DNA of 64,000 bases from an uncultured Algibacter sp. (GTDB lineage: Bacteria > Bacteroidota > Bacteroidia > Flavobacteriales > Flavobacteriaceae). The notes below the pieces were generated by a model. The model did not search any database. It saw nothing but the letters and a program-made list of their open reading frames with translations, and was not told the origin of the DNA. The stretch covers positions 124,001 through 188,000 of the forward strand of contig NZ_CANLZX010000002.1 in NCBI RefSeq assembly GCF_947495675.1, written 5' to 3'. Shown in pieces: positions 9,391 to 19,792 of this stretch; within the stretch, counting starts at the first letter, position 1, and the number at the start of each line of letters is the position of its first letter. Made by a program: the position numbers and the translations under genes.

Positions 9391-10824
9391 ATGTTTATGA
9401 GAACAATTAAATTTCTTTTTATCATTTTGATGGTTGTTGCATGTCAACCAATGGCAAAAGCACAGAAAAAACCAAATATTATCTTTTTGTTTTCTGATGA
9501 TGCAGGTTATGCCGATTTCGGATTTCAAGGAAGTAAGGTGATGATAACTCCTAATTTAGATAAGCTTTCTGATGAAGGTGTTAGATTTACCGAAGGTTAC
9601 GTTACCGATGCTGTTTGTGGTCCATCTAGAGCGGGGCTAATAACTGGTAAATACCAACAAAAATTTGGATATCAGGAAATTAATGTGCCCGGATTTATGA
9701 GCGAGAATTCTAAGTATTTGGGGGATGACATGGGACTACCGTTAGATCAAAAAACAATTGCAGATTATTTGAAAAAACTTGGATATACAAATGCCATGTA
9801 TGGTAAATGGCATTTAGGTAATGCAGATCGTTTTCATCCTTTAAATAGAGGGTTTGATGAATTTTATGGATTTAGAGGTGGTGCAAGAAGCTATTTTAGG
9901 TATGAAAATTTCGAAGGGGTCCATGCCGATAATAAAATGGAACGAAATTTTGAAAATTTTGAAGAGCCAAATGGCTATGCAACTGATGTTTTTGCTGATG
10001 AAGCAGTCTCTTTTATTGAACGAAACAAGAACAATCCTTTCTTTATTTATTTAGCATTTAACGCTGTTCATACGCCAATGGAGGCAACTGAAGAAGATTT
10101 AGCAAAATTTCCTAACTTAAAAGGTAAACGTAAAGAGGTAGCAGCAATGACATTAGCGCTTGATCGAGCTTGTGGAAGGGTATTAGATAAGCTAAAAGAA
10201 TTAGGTATTGATGATAATACTATTATTGTATTTTCGAATGATAATGGTGGGCCCACCGATAAAAATGCCTCATTAAATTTACCCTTAAGTGGAACAAAAT
10301 CAAACCATTTAGAAGGAGGATTAAGGGTTCCCTTTTTAATGAAATGGCCTCGTGAAATCAAGGCAGGCTCGATTTATAATTATCCTGTAAGCACTTTCGA
10401 TTTGTTACCAACTTTTTACGCGGCTGCGGGAGGAGACACTGCCGATTTAGAAGATATTGATGGTGTTAATTTAATTCCTTTTGTTAATGGAACAAATAAG
10501 GCAAGACCCCATGAGGATTTGTTTTGGAAAAAAGAAGCTCGTGCTGTATATAGAAATAACGATTGGAAATTAATTCGTTATGCAGATAGGCCTGCAGAAC
10601 TATATGATTTATCAAATGATTTTACTGAAGAAAATGATTTAGCATTGAAGTATCCTGAGCGTTTAAAAAAAATGTTTAAAAAATTATTCGAGTGGGAATT
10701 AACTTTGGAACGTCCATTATGGATGCTAAAACAAAAATTTGAAAAATATGATGTAGACAGAATGGATCGTTATAGAACTCCAGAATTAGTAAAGAAAGAA
10801 ATGGAACAATACATTAATAAATAA
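9391..10824 (+). CDS. Formylglycine-dependent sulfatase (S1 family), lipoprotein
   Basis: This 477-residue type I sulfatase has [11 protein letters not shown] (calcium-binding Asp pair), the maturation motif CGPSR with the Cys to be converted to formylglycine at about C76, GKWHLG, and the FSNDNGG metal-binding segment. The N-terminus [18 protein letters not shown] looks like a lipoprotein signal; an alternative start is the third codon. It resembles the sulfatase at 41100, which also has CGPSR, GKWHLG and a late RPLW/EPRW tail. S1_19 is the subfamily expected for galactose-4-sulfate in carrageenan systems, but the subfamily needs a profile search. It precedes a GH127 in the same unit. Confidence 0.9.
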   Translation: MFMRTIKFLFIILMVVACQPMAKAQKKPNIIFLFSDDAGYADFGFQGSKVMITPNLDKLSDEGVRFTEGYVTDAVCGPSRAGLITGKYQQKFGYQEINVPGFMSENSKYLGDDMGLPLDQKTIADYLKKLGYTNAMYGKWHLGNADRFHPLNRGFDEFYGFRGGARSYFRYENFEGVHADNKMERNFENFEEPNGYATDVFADEAVSFIERNKNNPFFIYLAFNAVHTPMEATEEDLAKFPNLKGKRKEVAAMTLALDRACGRVLDKLKELGIDDNTIIVFSNDNGGPTDKNASLNLPLSGTKSNHLEGGLRVPFLMKWPREIKAGSIYNYPVSTFDLLPTFYAAAGGDTADLEDIDGVNLIPFVNGTNKARPHEDLFWKKEARAVYRNNDWKLIRYADRPAELYDLSNDFTEENDLALKYPERLKKMFKKLFEWELTLERPLWMLKQKFEKYDVDRMDRYRTPELVKKEMEQYINK

Positions 10825-10894
10825 AAGACTTTCCTTTTAAACACAATAGGTAGGTTTGTGTTGGGATAAATAATTAAAATAAAAGAATAAATTA

Positions 10895-12871
10895 ATGAGT
10901 ACAATTCATAATAAAGCAATAACGAATACTTCCGAAAGTCCATATGTAAAACTAAAAAGCATCAATTTTGGAGATTGTAAGTGGAATTCAGGTTTTTGGT
11001 CAGACAAAGTAAAATCTGCAGAAGAAAAAATGCTTCCTTATATGGGAGATGTTTTATGTGGTGACATAGGTCATGGATTGAATAATTTTAAAATTGCAGC
11101 AGGAGAAAAAGAAGGTGAGCACAAAGGGTTTTATTGGCATGATGGTGATTTCTTTAAGTTTATGGAGGCTAAAATGTACATATACGGTCTTACTAAAAAC
11201 GAATCTCTATTAAAAGAGTTAGATGAATACATTGATATTATAGGAAGAGCTCAAGAAGAAGATGGTTATATTCATACTCATGTTCAGATAACAGAAGGTG
11301 TTGATAGATTTGAGAATAGAAAGTACCACGAGATGTACAATTTCGGACACTTGTTTATTGCTGGCTCCGTACATTATCGTATTACAGGACAACGTAACTT
11401 CTTAGATATTGCCATTAAACAAGCAGATTTATTATACAGTTATTTTATGCCAGATACTAAACACTATCAACGTTTTGGGTTTAATCAAACTCAAATTATG
11501 GGATTGGTAGAATTGTACCGAACTACTAAAGACAAGAGGTATTTAAATTTAGCTGAAAAGTTCATCAACAGAAGGGGGACATTTGAAATAAAACATGATT
11601 CTACCACAGTTGGTTATCCAATTGGTGATATGGTTCAAGAAAGAACACCATTAAGAGAATCTGAAGAGGCCGTAGGACATGCCGTATTAGCATTATACTA
11701 TTATGCTGGTGCTGCAGATGTTTATGCGGAAACTGGTGAAAAGGCACTTATTGATGCGTTGGATAAATTATGGGAGAATGTTACCAATAAGAAAATGTAT
11801 GTTACCGGTGCAGTAGGGCAGGCTCATTACGGAGCTTCTACTAATTTAGACATGATTGAAGAAGGTTTTATTGATGCTTATATGATGCCAAACATGACTG
11901 CATATAACGAAACTTGTGCTAACCTTTGTAATGCCATGTTTAGTAGTAGAATGATGGGGATTAATGGAGAATCAAGATATGCGGACATCATAGAATTAGT
12001 ATTATACAATAGTGGGTTATCAGGTATTAGTTTAGAAGGAAAAGATTATTTCTACTCGAACCCTTTAAGAATGGTAAATAACTCACGAAATTATGATTCG
12101 CATGCAGATGTTACTGAAAGTCCAGTAAGACAACCATATTTAGAATGTTTTTGTTGTCCACCAAACTTGGTGAGAACTATTTGTAAAAGTTCAGGATGGG
12201 CTTACAATTTATCTGAAAATGGTGTGGCAGTTGTTTTATTTGGTGCGAATAATTTAGACACTAAAATGTTAGACGGGTCTATCCTAAAAATGTCACAAGA
12301 CACAGAGTATCCTTGGAAAGGATTAGTAAAAATAACTCTTGACGAATGTAAAAATTCTGCATTCGAGATTAAAGTTCGAATTCCAAAATGGGCAGTAGGA
12401 AGTACTTTAAAGGTGAATGGAGAAGATATTGATGTTGAAGTTAATCCAGGAAATTTTGCAAACATAAATAGAATTTGGAAAGCTGGTGATACAATAACTT
12501 TAGATATGCCTATGGAGCCAACATTCATTGAAGGTCACAATAGAATTGAAGAGGTAAGAAATCAATTGGCAGTAAAAAGAGGTCCAATTGTTTACTGTTT
12601 AGAAACTCCAGATTTACCAGAAAACACTTCTATCTTGGATGCATATATTAAAGGAGAGACTAAATTAGAGGCGGTTCATAAATCCGATTTCTTAGGGGGT
12701 GTAACTGTAGTTGAGGCCGAACTTTTATTAAGAGAAGGTAAGACTGATGAGATGTATCAAACCGTTACAAAACCTATTTTTAATTCTTATAAAACGCAAT
12801 TAGTACCTTATTATGCCTGGAGCAATCGTGGGCAGGCAGAAATGACCGTTTTTATGCCAGTAGTTTGGTAG
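10895..12871 (+). CDS. GH127-family glycoside hydrolase lacking a signal peptide
   Basis: The 658-residue protein is the second GH127 paralogue. It keeps NETCANLC and LECFCCPPNLVRT, so the Zn/Cys active site is intact. Unlike the copies at 5306 and 34001, it begins MSTIHNKAITNTSESPYVKL and goes straight into the catalytic domain. No hydrophobic leader is encoded upstream, so it is probably cytosolic and would act on imported oligosaccharides. It follows the sulfatase by 70 bases and ends before a strong terminator. Confidence 0.9.
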   Translation: MSTIHNKAITNTSESPYVKLKSINFGDCKWNSGFWSDKVKSAEEKMLPYMGDVLCGDIGHGLNNFKIAAGEKEGEHKGFYWHDGDFFKFMEAKMYIYGLTKNESLLKELDEYIDIIGRAQEEDGYIHTHVQITEGVDRFENRKYHEMYNFGHLFIAGSVHYRITGQRNFLDIAIKQADLLYSYFMPDTKHYQRFGFNQTQIMGLVELYRTTKDKRYLNLAEKFINRRGTFEIKHDSTTVGYPIGDMVQERTPLRESEEAVGHAVLALYYYAGAADVYAETGEKALIDALDKLWENVTNKKMYVTGAVGQAHYGASTNLDMIEEGFIDAYMMPNMTAYNETCANLCNAMFSSRMMGINGESRYADIIELVLYNSGLSGISLEGKDYFYSNPLRMVNNSRNYDSHADVTESPVRQPYLECFCCPPNLVRTICKSSGWAYNLSENGVAVVLFGANNLDTKMLDGSILKMSQDTEYPWKGLVKITLDECKNSAFEIKVRIPKWAVGSTLKVNGEDIDVEVNPGNFANINRIWKAGDTITLDMPMEPTFIEGHNRIEEVRNQLAVKRGPIVYCLETPDLPENTSILDAYIKGETKLEAVHKSDFLGGVTVVEAELLLREGKTDEMYQTVTKPIFNSYKTQLVPYYAWSNRGQAEMTVFMPVVW

Positions 12872-12890
12872 AATGACGATAATATTTCTT

Positions 12891-12934
12891 TAGCTCAATC
12901 ATTATAAACTTTATAATGATTGAGCTACTTTTTT
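12891..12934 (+). terminator. Terminator hairpin after the second GH127 gene
   Basis: TAGCTCAATCATTATAAA pairs perfectly with its complement across a one-base centre and is followed by a T-rich stretch. It ends the sulfatase/GH127 unit. Confidence 0.88.
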
Positions 12935-13011
12935 AGGACATACTAATTAGAATATCATTTGGTACAGTAATTGACTGGTATATTTTCAGAATATATTTTA
13001 GTAAAAGAATA

Positions 13012-13416
13012 ATGAATATAAAAAAGCTAAACTCAATCCTAGTTTTACTTTTAATAGTAGTTTCATTTAGTGCTTCAAGTCAAAATGCGCTAGAAGAAAG
13101 TATGAATAAAGGAAAAAGAATATATGCATCTAATTGCATAACATGCCATATGGCAAATGGGGAAGGTGTTTCAGGTGCTTTTCCTCCACTTGCTAAATCT
13201 GACTATTTGAGTAATATAGAAAAAACTATCGAAGTCATTTTAAATGGAGCCAGCGGAGAAATGAAAGTAAATGGTAAAAGTTATTACGGAACCATGGTTA
13301 GTTTTAGTATGTTAACTAATCAACAAATTGCTGATGTTATGAATTATATTCAAAATAGTTGGGGTAATGAATCAGAGGTTGTCGATGCTAAATTGGTGGA
13401 AAAAGTTAGAAATTAA
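13012..13416 (+). CDS. Periplasmic class I cytochrome c
   Basis: The 134-residue protein has an N-terminal signal peptide (cleavage near SASSQ), one haem motif CITCH, and a distal Met in YGTMVSF with the usual helix QQIADVMNYIQ after it. It is convergent with, and shares a bidirectional terminator with, the molybdenum hydroxylase genes. In related periplasmic aldehyde and alcohol oxidising systems such a cytochrome takes electrons from the [2Fe-2S] subunit to the respiratory chain. That role is inferred here from adjacency. Confidence 0.88.
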   Translation: MNIKKLNSILVLLLIVVSFSASSQNALEESMNKGKRIYASNCITCHMANGEGVSGAFPPLAKSDYLSNIEKTIEVILNGASGEMKVNGKSYYGTMVSFSMLTNQQIADVMNYIQNSWGNESEVVDAKLVEKVRN

Positions 13417-13435
13417 ATTTTATACCTTTTAGAAT

Positions 13436-13477
13436 AAAAAAAGCGTTTGAATTATTATAATTCAAACGCTTTTTTTA
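13436..13477. terminator. Bidirectional terminator between cytochrome c and the molybdenum enzyme
   Basis: A perfect inverted repeat (AAGCGTTTGAATTAT and its complement) is flanked by A-run and T-run, so it can stop transcription from both convergent units. Confidence 0.9.
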
Positions 13478-13510
13478 TCAATTTACTTTATTAAATCTTT
13501 TTCAAAAGAG

Positions 13511-15697
13511 TTAAACTAAACCATGATCTGATAGAGGTAAACTTCTATAACGTTTGCCCGTAGCTTTAAATATGGCATTAATTATTGCTGGTGCTATAAC
13601 TGGAACACCTGGTTCCCCAACCCCTGTTGGATCGTCATTGCTTTCAACGATTTCCACGTGTATTTTAGGAACATCTGGCATTCTTAACATTTGATAGTCA
13701 TGGAAATTACTTTGTTCAATAACGCCATTTTTAGCGGTAATTTTACCATAAAAAGCTAAAGACATTCCAAAGATGGCAGAACCTTCCATTTGTGCTTTTA
13801 TGGTATCTCTATTGATAGCAGTACCACAATCAATCACTATATTTACTTGGTGTACTTTTAATTTGCCATCTACAACCGATACTTCCACAGCTGCAGCCAC
13901 ATGAGAATAAAAACTATAATGAACTGCTAACCCAATAGCATGACCATCAGGTAATTGTTTACTGTATCCCGCATTTGTAGCTGCAGTTTTGAGAACATGT
14001 TTTAATTTAGCAGTATCATATTTATATTGATCATTAGTCTCTTGAACTCGATCTTTACCTATTAAATTTAATCTAAATTCTAAAGGGTCTTTACCTGCTT
14101 CATAAGCCAGTTCATCTGCAAAAACATTAATGGCATATCCATGAGGAATATTAATTACCGAGCGATACCAACCTATTCTAACATGTGCATCAGCTTTTCC
14201 TGTCTCTATTTGCATATTAGGAATATCATAGGGTATATCCTTTGCGCTACTTGATTCCCAGGGCTGAGGTAAATTAGTGCCTGGTTTAAAAGTCGATCCA
14301 ATACTAGGGAATGCAAAACGATGCAACCACCCAGTTACATTCCCATTAGAATCCAATGCTCCTTTTAGGTATTGAGCAGATACGGTATGATAGTAACTAT
14401 GTTGAATATCATCTTCTCGTGACCAGACAACTTGTACAGGGCCTTTTATTGCTTTTGAAATTGCTGCAGCCTCAACAATAAAATCTGGCTTAGCTTTTCT
14501 TCCAAAACCACCACCTAATAAGGTTACATTAATGATTACTTTGGCTTCATCTAATTTTAAAAAGTTAGCAACTTCTCGCCTTGCAGCCTGAGGTGATTGA
14601 ATAGGGGCCCAAACTTCACATGAATCCTCTTCTACAGAAACAACTGCATTTGGAACTTCCATGGGTGCGTGTGTTAAATGTGGTAATTGATAAGTGGCAT
14701 CGACGAATTTATTAGCTTTTTTAAATGCATCATCAACGCTACCAATACTTTTTTCGACTTGTCCTGCTTTTTGAACATTAGCAGTAATAGTGCTCATAAA
14801 TGATTCAGTATTATAGGATGCATTATCACCATCATCCCATTCTATTTTTAATGCATCTCTACCTTTTAAAGCTGCCCAAGTATTAGTCGCAATTACCGCA
14901 ACACCGCCTAAAGAGCCGAATGCTTTTCTTAACAAAGGAACTTCAACAACATCAAGCACGCCTTTTACCATTAATGCATCCGTTTTGTCATAAGTTTTCA
15001 CAGTACCAAATGTTACAGGGCAGCGTTTAATAGCTGCAAATTTCATATTAGGTACACGTTTGTCTAATCCAAATACGGCACTTCCGTTAGATAAATTTTC
15101 AACATCAATACTTGGTAAGTTTTTGCCTATATATTTAAAATCTTTAGGCGATTTTAGTATTACCTTTTTGGGGATTTCTAAATCTTTAGCAATATCTACT
15201 AAATCTCCAAATCCTATTTTTTTTCCACTTGTATGAATTATATAATGGTTTTCAGCAGTACATTCTGATTCTGGAACACCCCAATATTTAACTGCTGCAG
15301 TTATAAGAACAGCTTTTACAGTAGCTCCCATTTGGCGCATCTTTTGGTACAAGATTCTTACACTCCTTGAACCATCAGTATTTTGATTTCCATATTTGGA
15401 ATCACCGGTTGCCTGTTTAACAATTACTCTATCCCAGTCTGCTTCCATTTCATCTGCAATAACCGATGTTAAAGACGTACGCACTCCTTGTCCCATTTCA
15501 GAACGAGAAGCCACTAGAATTAGACTGCCATCAGAATTCAATTGTACAAATAAGTTAGGATTGAATTCAGAAACCAGTTCTGTTTCGGAATTACATTTTG
15601 AGAAGGAATAAATCGTTGATGCTAAAACTAATCCACCTGAAGCTAAACCAATTCCTTTTATAAAACCTCTTCTGCTTATATTTTTAATTGGATCCAT
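13511..15697 (-). CDS. Molybdopterin-binding large subunit of a periplasmic aldehyde oxidoreductase (IorB/xanthine dehydrogenase family)
   Basis: The 728-residue protein carries a twin-arginine signal (ISRRGFIKGIGLASGG), so it folds with cofactor before export. The molybdenum-domain marks are EMGQGVRTSL, LGGGFGRKA, and the catalytic Glu in PTGVGEPGVP near the C-terminus. The arrangement is that of isoquinoline 1-oxidoreductase beta-type enzymes, which in many bacteria oxidise aldehydes. It is transcribed after the [2Fe-2S] subunit with 2 bases between. Its place in a galactan PUL, beside an aldonate-type transporter and an enolase-family enzyme, suggests that a sugar aldehyde such as 3,6-anhydrogalactose is oxidised in the periplasm. 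The substrate is inference. Confidence 0.9.
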   Translation of the reverse strand: MDPIKNISRRGFIKGIGLASGGLVLASTIYSFSKCNSETELVSEFNPNLFVQLNSDGSLILVASRSEMGQGVRTSLTSVIADEMEADWDRVIVKQATGDSKYGNQNTDGSRSVRILYQKMRQMGATVKAVLITAAVKYWGVPESECTAENHYIIHTSGKKIGFGDLVDIAKDLEIPKKVILKSPKDFKYIGKNLPSIDVENLSNGSAVFGLDKRVPNMKFAAIKRCPVTFGTVKTYDKTDALMVKGVLDVVEVPLLRKAFGSLGGVAVIATNTWAALKGRDALKIEWDDGDNASYNTESFMSTITANVQKAGQVEKSIGSVDDAFKKANKFVDATYQLPHLTHAPMEVPNAVVSVEEDSCEVWAPIQSPQAARREVANFLKLDEAKVIINVTLLGGGFGRKAKPDFIVEAAAISKAIKGPVQVVWSREDDIQHSYYHTVSAQYLKGALDSNGNVTGWLHRFAFPSIGSTFKPGTNLPQPWESSSAKDIPYDIPNMQIETGKADAHVRIGWYRSVINIPHGYAINVFADELAYEAGKDPLEFRLNLIGKDRVQETNDQYKYDTAKLKHVLKTAATNAGYSKQLPDGHAIGLAVHYSFYSHVAAAVEVSVVDGKLKVHQVNIVIDCGTAINRDTIKAQMEGSAIFGMSLAFYGKITAKNGVIEQSNFHDYQMLRMPDVPKIHVEIVESNDDPTGVGEPGVPVIAPAIINAIFKATGKRYRSLPLSDHGLV

Positions 15698-15699
15698 AA

Positions 15700-16158
15700 T
15701 TAACTTTTATTTTTTTGTTCAACACAATGGTTAATAGCACCCTTTATTCTTGTATAAGTACCACAACGGCAAATATTACGAGACATATTCCCGTTAATTT
15801 CGTCTTCATTCGGATTAGGATTATTATTCAACATTGAAGTAGCCGTAATTAATTGTCCGGATTGACAAAAACCACATTGTGGTACATTTAATTCTGCCCA
15901 AGATTTTTGAAGTGCCTGAAGATTTTCTGTTTCCCCTTCAATAGTAATTATTTCTCTGCCTTCCATAGTCGAAACGGGCATTAAACATGAATTTACGGCG
16001 TTACCATCCATTAATACCATACAAGCACCACATAATCCTTTTCCGCATCCAAACTTTGTACCTGTAAATCCAATAATATCTCGTATTACCCACAGTAATG
16101 GCATGGTAGGGTCTACATCTACAGTATGTTCTTTTCCGTTAATTTTTAGTGTTATCAT
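15700..16158 (-). CDS. [2Fe-2S] small subunit of the molybdenum aldehyde oxidoreductase (IorA-like)
   Basis: The 152-residue protein has both iron-sulfur clusters of the family: the plant-ferredoxin-like FGCGKGLCGACMV with a later NSC, and the second cluster in PQCGFCQSGQ and NICRCGTY. It has no signal peptide, so it would be carried out with the Tat-exported large subunit. It is the first gene of a two-gene minus-strand operon. Confidence 0.93.
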   Translation of the reverse strand: MITLKINGKEHTVDVDPTMPLLWVIRDIIGFTGTKFGCGKGLCGACMVLMDGNAVNSCLMPVSTMEGREIITIEGETENLQALQKSWAELNVPQCGFCQSGQLITATSMLNNNPNPNEDEINGNMSRNICRCGTYTRIKGAINHCVEQKNKS

Positions 16159-16233
16159 AATGACTTGTTGTGTTACTTATTATTTTATCCATTAAATTTT
16201 AAAGATATTCAATTTGCAATAAATTAAATATCT

Positions 16234-16264
16234 ATGGTTACCCTCAATTAATCATAATTTACCT
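16234..16264 (-). promoter_or_regulatory. Direct-repeat operator C in the divergent molybdenum-enzyme / FG-GAP promoter region
   Basis: Read on the minus strand, AGGTAAATTA (from 16264) and GGGTAACCAT (from 16243) are 21 bp apart in the same orientation, pointing toward the molybdenum-enzyme operon 76 bp downstream. This is the only minus-strand example, and it faces the only minus-strand unit in the set. Confidence 0.58.
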
Positions 16265-16377
16265 TAATTTTTGTACATAGTATCGTAATTTTAAAATTAA
16301 GATAATATAGTTATATGATGAGGTATTATAAGATATATGTTTTTATGAAATAATTCAGTTATTGGAGCCTATAAATA

Positions 16378-18300
16378 ATGCATCAGAAAATTATAAAATT
16401 TAAACGAGTCATGAGTAATATTATATATAAATCTTATAAGTGTAAATGGGTTATTAAATTTATCATTATAATAATGGTTACAAGTATAGGAAACTCACAA
16501 AATAATGGCGCAATAGGATTTAACGAAGTCTTTAAAGAATTTCCAAGACAAGATAAAAATCTAAGAAAATGGGATGCACCTGTCGTTGCCGATTTAGATC
16601 AAGATGGTTATTTAGATTTATTAATAAACGATCATGGTTTTGGAATTCAAGTCTGCTGGAATAATAGAGGTGAATTTGCAAAACCTTATGATATTATCAT
16701 GGGCGATTTACATGGTGTTTCAGTTGGTGATATTGATTTTGATGGAAATTTGGAAGTGATTATGTCTCGTGGAGGAGGATCTGGAAGTAATGCTCGTAAC
16801 TCAAAAATGTATCGCATTGTAGGTAGAGAGTTTGTGCCTTTAGGAGACTTTAAGGAACCCTTAGCAATGATGCGTGGTAGAACTGTTGGTTTTGTAGATA
16901 TTGATAATGATGGAGATTTAGATTTATTAAACTTTGCCTTTCCTGATGGTGAAAAAAAAGGTACATCCGAGAACTATATTTATAGAAATGATGGTAATGG
17001 AGAATTAATTCTAGATTCAACATTACCTGCAAGCAAAGTGGATGGTCAAAAAGTATTGATTACCGATTTTAATAACGACAACGTTTTTGATATTGTAATG
17101 TATGGTCATGGAAATGTTATTATGTATCAAGGCGGCGAAGGATTTACTTTTAAAGATGTGACTAAAAAGATATTGCCCAAGAATATAGATGAAGTAACAG
17201 GTGTTGCAGAAATTGATTATGATAACGATGGAGATTTTGATTTATACTTTACAAGAGGTTTAGAATTTAAAATTGGAGAAACTTTTTTTGATAAGGAATC
17301 AAAAACCCTTGGGTTTTACACTAAAAGAGGTGAATTGAAGTTAAATGATTTAGAAACTGGAGATATTCTAGAAATGGAAAACTTCCAGTCGCAATGGCCT
17401 AATAACGATACTTATTTTATTGGTGAAGCATCTTATGATTATGAATTTGAAGGTGAAACACATTCTGGAAAGGATATAAAGTTAGTGGTTAGTAATGCCT
17501 TAGGTTTTCCTGATAATCCAAATTACAAAGAAAAGAAAGGTTGGTATATAGGTTATGTTGGAAATCAAAAATGGAGAATTGGCGGTTTTCTATGGGCACC
17601 GGCAACGGGAATTGTTCATGGTGTTAAAGACTATCCTGATTATAAACATCCAGATGGACTTGAAGATATTTTATTAGAAAATAAAGGAAAGAAGTTTCAA
17701 GATGCAACAAAAAAAGCAAATCTAGTTTTTAAAGAACATTCAAATGCTGTAACTATTGCGGATTTTGATAACAATGGTTACAATGACATTTTAGTAGTAC
17801 CAAGAGGAAATTTAATTAATGCAAATAAATCTATAATATATTTAAATAATGGCGAGTCAAACTTTGAAAGACTAGAGGAACACGACATTATTTCTACTGA
17901 ATTAGGAGCTATAGGAATGGCAGTAGAAACTATTGATTACAATAATGATGGAAGGGTTGATGTTGTTTTAGGAAATGAACGTGGGAAGTGGCATTTGTTT
18001 AAAAACTCCCTTAATAAAGCAAAAAAAAACAATTTTATTGTTATAAAAATTGGTGCATCTCCTTCGAAAAAAGCGACAGCTTTAGGGGCATTAGTTACTG
18101 TAAATTATGGTAAAAATAAGCAGCAATTACGTGTGGGAACCACAGGGGCTCAATACTCATTGGGATTCAATAATTATGTACATTTTGGTTTTGGAGCATA
18201 TAATCAACCTATTAAGGTAAAAGTAAAATGGACTAATGGTGAAACATTTGAAAAAACGATTACCAAATTAAATACAACCACTTTTATTGGGAAAAAATAG
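16378..18300 (+). CDS. Secreted FG-GAP/VCBS-repeat protein with ASPIC/UnbV C-terminal domain
   Basis: The 640-residue protein has an N-terminal hydrophobic leader (KWVIKFIIIIMVTSIGNS). At least five FG-GAP-type calcium-binding repeats follow, with loops such as DLDQDGYLDL, DIDFDGNLEV, DIDNDGDLDL and DYDNDGDFDL. The last 70 residues match ASPIC/UnbV (GALVTVNYG...VRVG..YSLGFNNYVHFGFG...VKVKWTNGE). Such beta-propeller-like proteins bind ligands or assist other secreted proteins; no catalytic motif is evident. A second ATG at 16411 gives a more usual signal-peptide length. It lies between the molybdenum enzyme and the aldonate carrier, so it may belong to that oxidation branch. Confidence 0.83.
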   Translation: MHQKIIKFKRVMSNIIYKSYKCKWVIKFIIIIMVTSIGNSQNNGAIGFNEVFKEFPRQDKNLRKWDAPVVADLDQDGYLDLLINDHGFGIQVCWNNRGEFAKPYDIIMGDLHGVSVGDIDFDGNLEVIMSRGGGSGSNARNSKMYRIVGREFVPLGDFKEPLAMMRGRTVGFVDIDNDGDLDLLNFAFPDGEKKGTSENYIYRNDGNGELILDSTLPASKVDGQKVLITDFNNDNVFDIVMYGHGNVIMYQGGEGFTFKDVTKKILPKNIDEVTGVAEIDYDNDGDFDLYFTRGLEFKIGETFFDKESKTLGFYTKRGELKLNDLETGDILEMENFQSQWPNNDTYFIGEASYDYEFEGETHSGKDIKLVVSNALGFPDNPNYKEKKGWYIGYVGNQKWRIGGFLWAPATGIVHGVKDYPDYKHPDGLEDILLENKGKKFQDATKKANLVFKEHSNAVTIADFDNNGYNDILVVPRGNLINANKSIIYLNNGESNFERLEEHDIISTELGAIGMAVETIDYNNDGRVDVVLGNERGKWHLFKNSLNKAKKNNFIVIKIGASPSKKATALGALVTVNYGKNKQQLRVGTTGAQYSLGFNNYVHFGFGAYNQPIKVKVKWTNGETFEKTITKLNTTTFIGKK

Positions 18301-18360
18301 ACTCTTGATTACTTTGATTCGCCTGAGTTTATTTATATGAATTAATAACATGATTATAAT

Positions 18361-18404
18361 ATTTTACCAGATTGGGTAATATTAGTTTATGTATTGGTAA
18401 AATT
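18361..18404 (+). promoter_or_regulatory. Direct-repeat operator D upstream of the MFS/enolase unit
   Basis: GGGTAATATT at 18374 and TGGTAAAATT at 18395 are 21 bp apart, ending about 70 bp before the transporter start. ATTTTACCA at 18361 is also the exact inverse of TGGTAAAAT at 18395, so the region holds a third, inverted half-site. Confidence 0.6.
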
Positions 18405-18474
18405 AATTTGTTTTAACCGACTATTATAGAATAGTTTGCACAATATATTTCTATTAACCTAAGACAACTTAATT

Positions 18475-19782
18475 TTGAGGCTAAAAACCAAAATAACCAA
18501 AAAACGCTATAACATTTTAGCCTTAATATTTGGAACGGTTGTAATTAATTATCTAGACAGAACTAATATATCAGTTGCTGCATCAGCTATAAGTGAATCG
18601 TTAGAATTGACAACCGTTCAAATGGGTTCCATTTTTTCAGTATTTGGAATTGCATATGCTGCGTTACAAATCCCGGGAGGTATCATAGTAGACAAGGTTA
18701 GGCTTAGATTTTTGTATGCACTTATGTTGTTTTTATGGTCGGTAGCAACATTATTTCAAGGCTTTATTAATTCGTTTAAGCTTTTATTAGGACTAAGAGT
18801 TAGTATTGGTGTTTTTGAAGCACCTTCTTACCCTGCAAATAATGCAATTGTTACAAAGTGGTTTCCTGAAACTGAGCGAGCTTCGGCAATTGCTGTATAT
18901 ACATCAGGTCAATTTATTGGTTTAGCCTTTTTATTCCCAGTATTAACATTAATTCAAGATAAAGTAGGGTGGAGAGGTTTATTAATAATTTCAGGTATTA
19001 TAGGTATAATCTGGGCTTTTGTTTGGTATGCGCTTTATCGCGATCCAGATCAGCATAATACAGTTAGTGATGCAGAATTAAAACTGATTAAAGATGGTGG
19101 TGGTTTTTCTAACAAGATAAAAACCACTTCAGAAAAAAAAGAAAAGTTTAATTGGGATGACTTTTTTGAAGCTTTTAAACATAGAAAGTTGTGGGGTGTT
19201 TATTTAGGGCAATTTTGTATGGGTTCTATGTCTATATTTTTTTTAACGTGGTTTCCAACATATTTAGTTGAGTACCGTGGTTTAGATTTTATAAAGTCAG
19301 GATTTTTAGCATCCATTCCTTTTTTAGCTGCATTTTGCGGTGTGCTACTAGCTGGTTTTTCATCAGATTATTTAGTCAAAAAAGGTAAGACTCCAGAATT
19401 TGCAAGAAAAATGCCTGTATTGATAGGTTTATCGTTATCTACATTTATAATAGGCGCAAACTTTACTGATAGTACATTTTTAATTATTTTGTTTTTAACT
19501 ATAGCCTTTTTTGGAAATGGACTTGCATCAATTATATGGGTATTTGTATCTCTAATAGCACCAAAACGAATAATTGGTCTTGTAGGAGGTGTTTTTAATT
19601 TAATAGGTGGCTTATCTGCAGTTATTGTACCGTATGTTATTGGTGTACTAGTGCAAGATGGAGACTTTAATCCAGCATTATTTTTCATTGGAGCGATAAC
19701 GGTAATCGGTTTTCTCTCAATATTATTAGTTGTTGGAGAGGTTAAGCGTATTGAGTTGAAGGAAGAAGGAAGCAAAAAATAG
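18475..19782 (+). CDS. MFS transporter of the anion:cation symporter family (galactonate/hexuronate type)
   Basis: The 435-residue, 12-helix protein has the ACS-family hallmarks INYLDRTNISVA in helix 1, PGGIIVDK in the first loop, and EAPSYPANNAIVTKWFPETERASA after helix 4. This family imports sugar acids such as galactonate and glucuronate. The start is TTG: the next in-frame Met lies inside helix 2, and an in-frame stop is only 15 bases upstream. It is directly followed by an enolase-family enzyme, so it probably imports the aldonate that enzyme uses, possibly made outside the membrane by the molybdenum enzyme. Confidence 0.88.
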   Translation: MRLKTKITKKRYNILALIFGTVVINYLDRTNISVAASAISESLELTTVQMGSIFSVFGIAYAALQIPGGIIVDKVRLRFLYALMLFLWSVATLFQGFINSFKLLLGLRVSIGVFEAPSYPANNAIVTKWFPETERASAIAVYTSGQFIGLAFLFPVLTLIQDKVGWRGLLIISGIIGIIWAFVWYALYRDPDQHNTVSDAELKLIKDGGGFSNKIKTTSEKKEKFNWDDFFEAFKHRKLWGVYLGQFCMGSMSIFFLTWFPTYLVEYRGLDFIKSGFLASIPFLAAFCGVLLAGFSSDYLVKKGKTPEFARKMPVLIGLSLSTFIIGANFTDSTFLIILFLTIAFFGNGLASIIWVFVSLIAPKRIIGLVGGVFNLIGGLSAVIVPYVIGVLVQDGDFNPALFFIGAITVIGFLSILLVVGEVKRIELKEEGSKK

Positions 19783-19792
19783 ATTTAGGCTT

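Noticed and set aside
10840-10862. Hairpin AACACAA/TTTGTGTT between sulfatase and GH127
   Set aside because: Short imperfect stem with no T run; not a convincing terminator.
12960-13000. Two TGGTA motifs upstream of cytochrome c as another operator
   Set aside because: They are 16 bp apart, not 21, and lack the TAA core.
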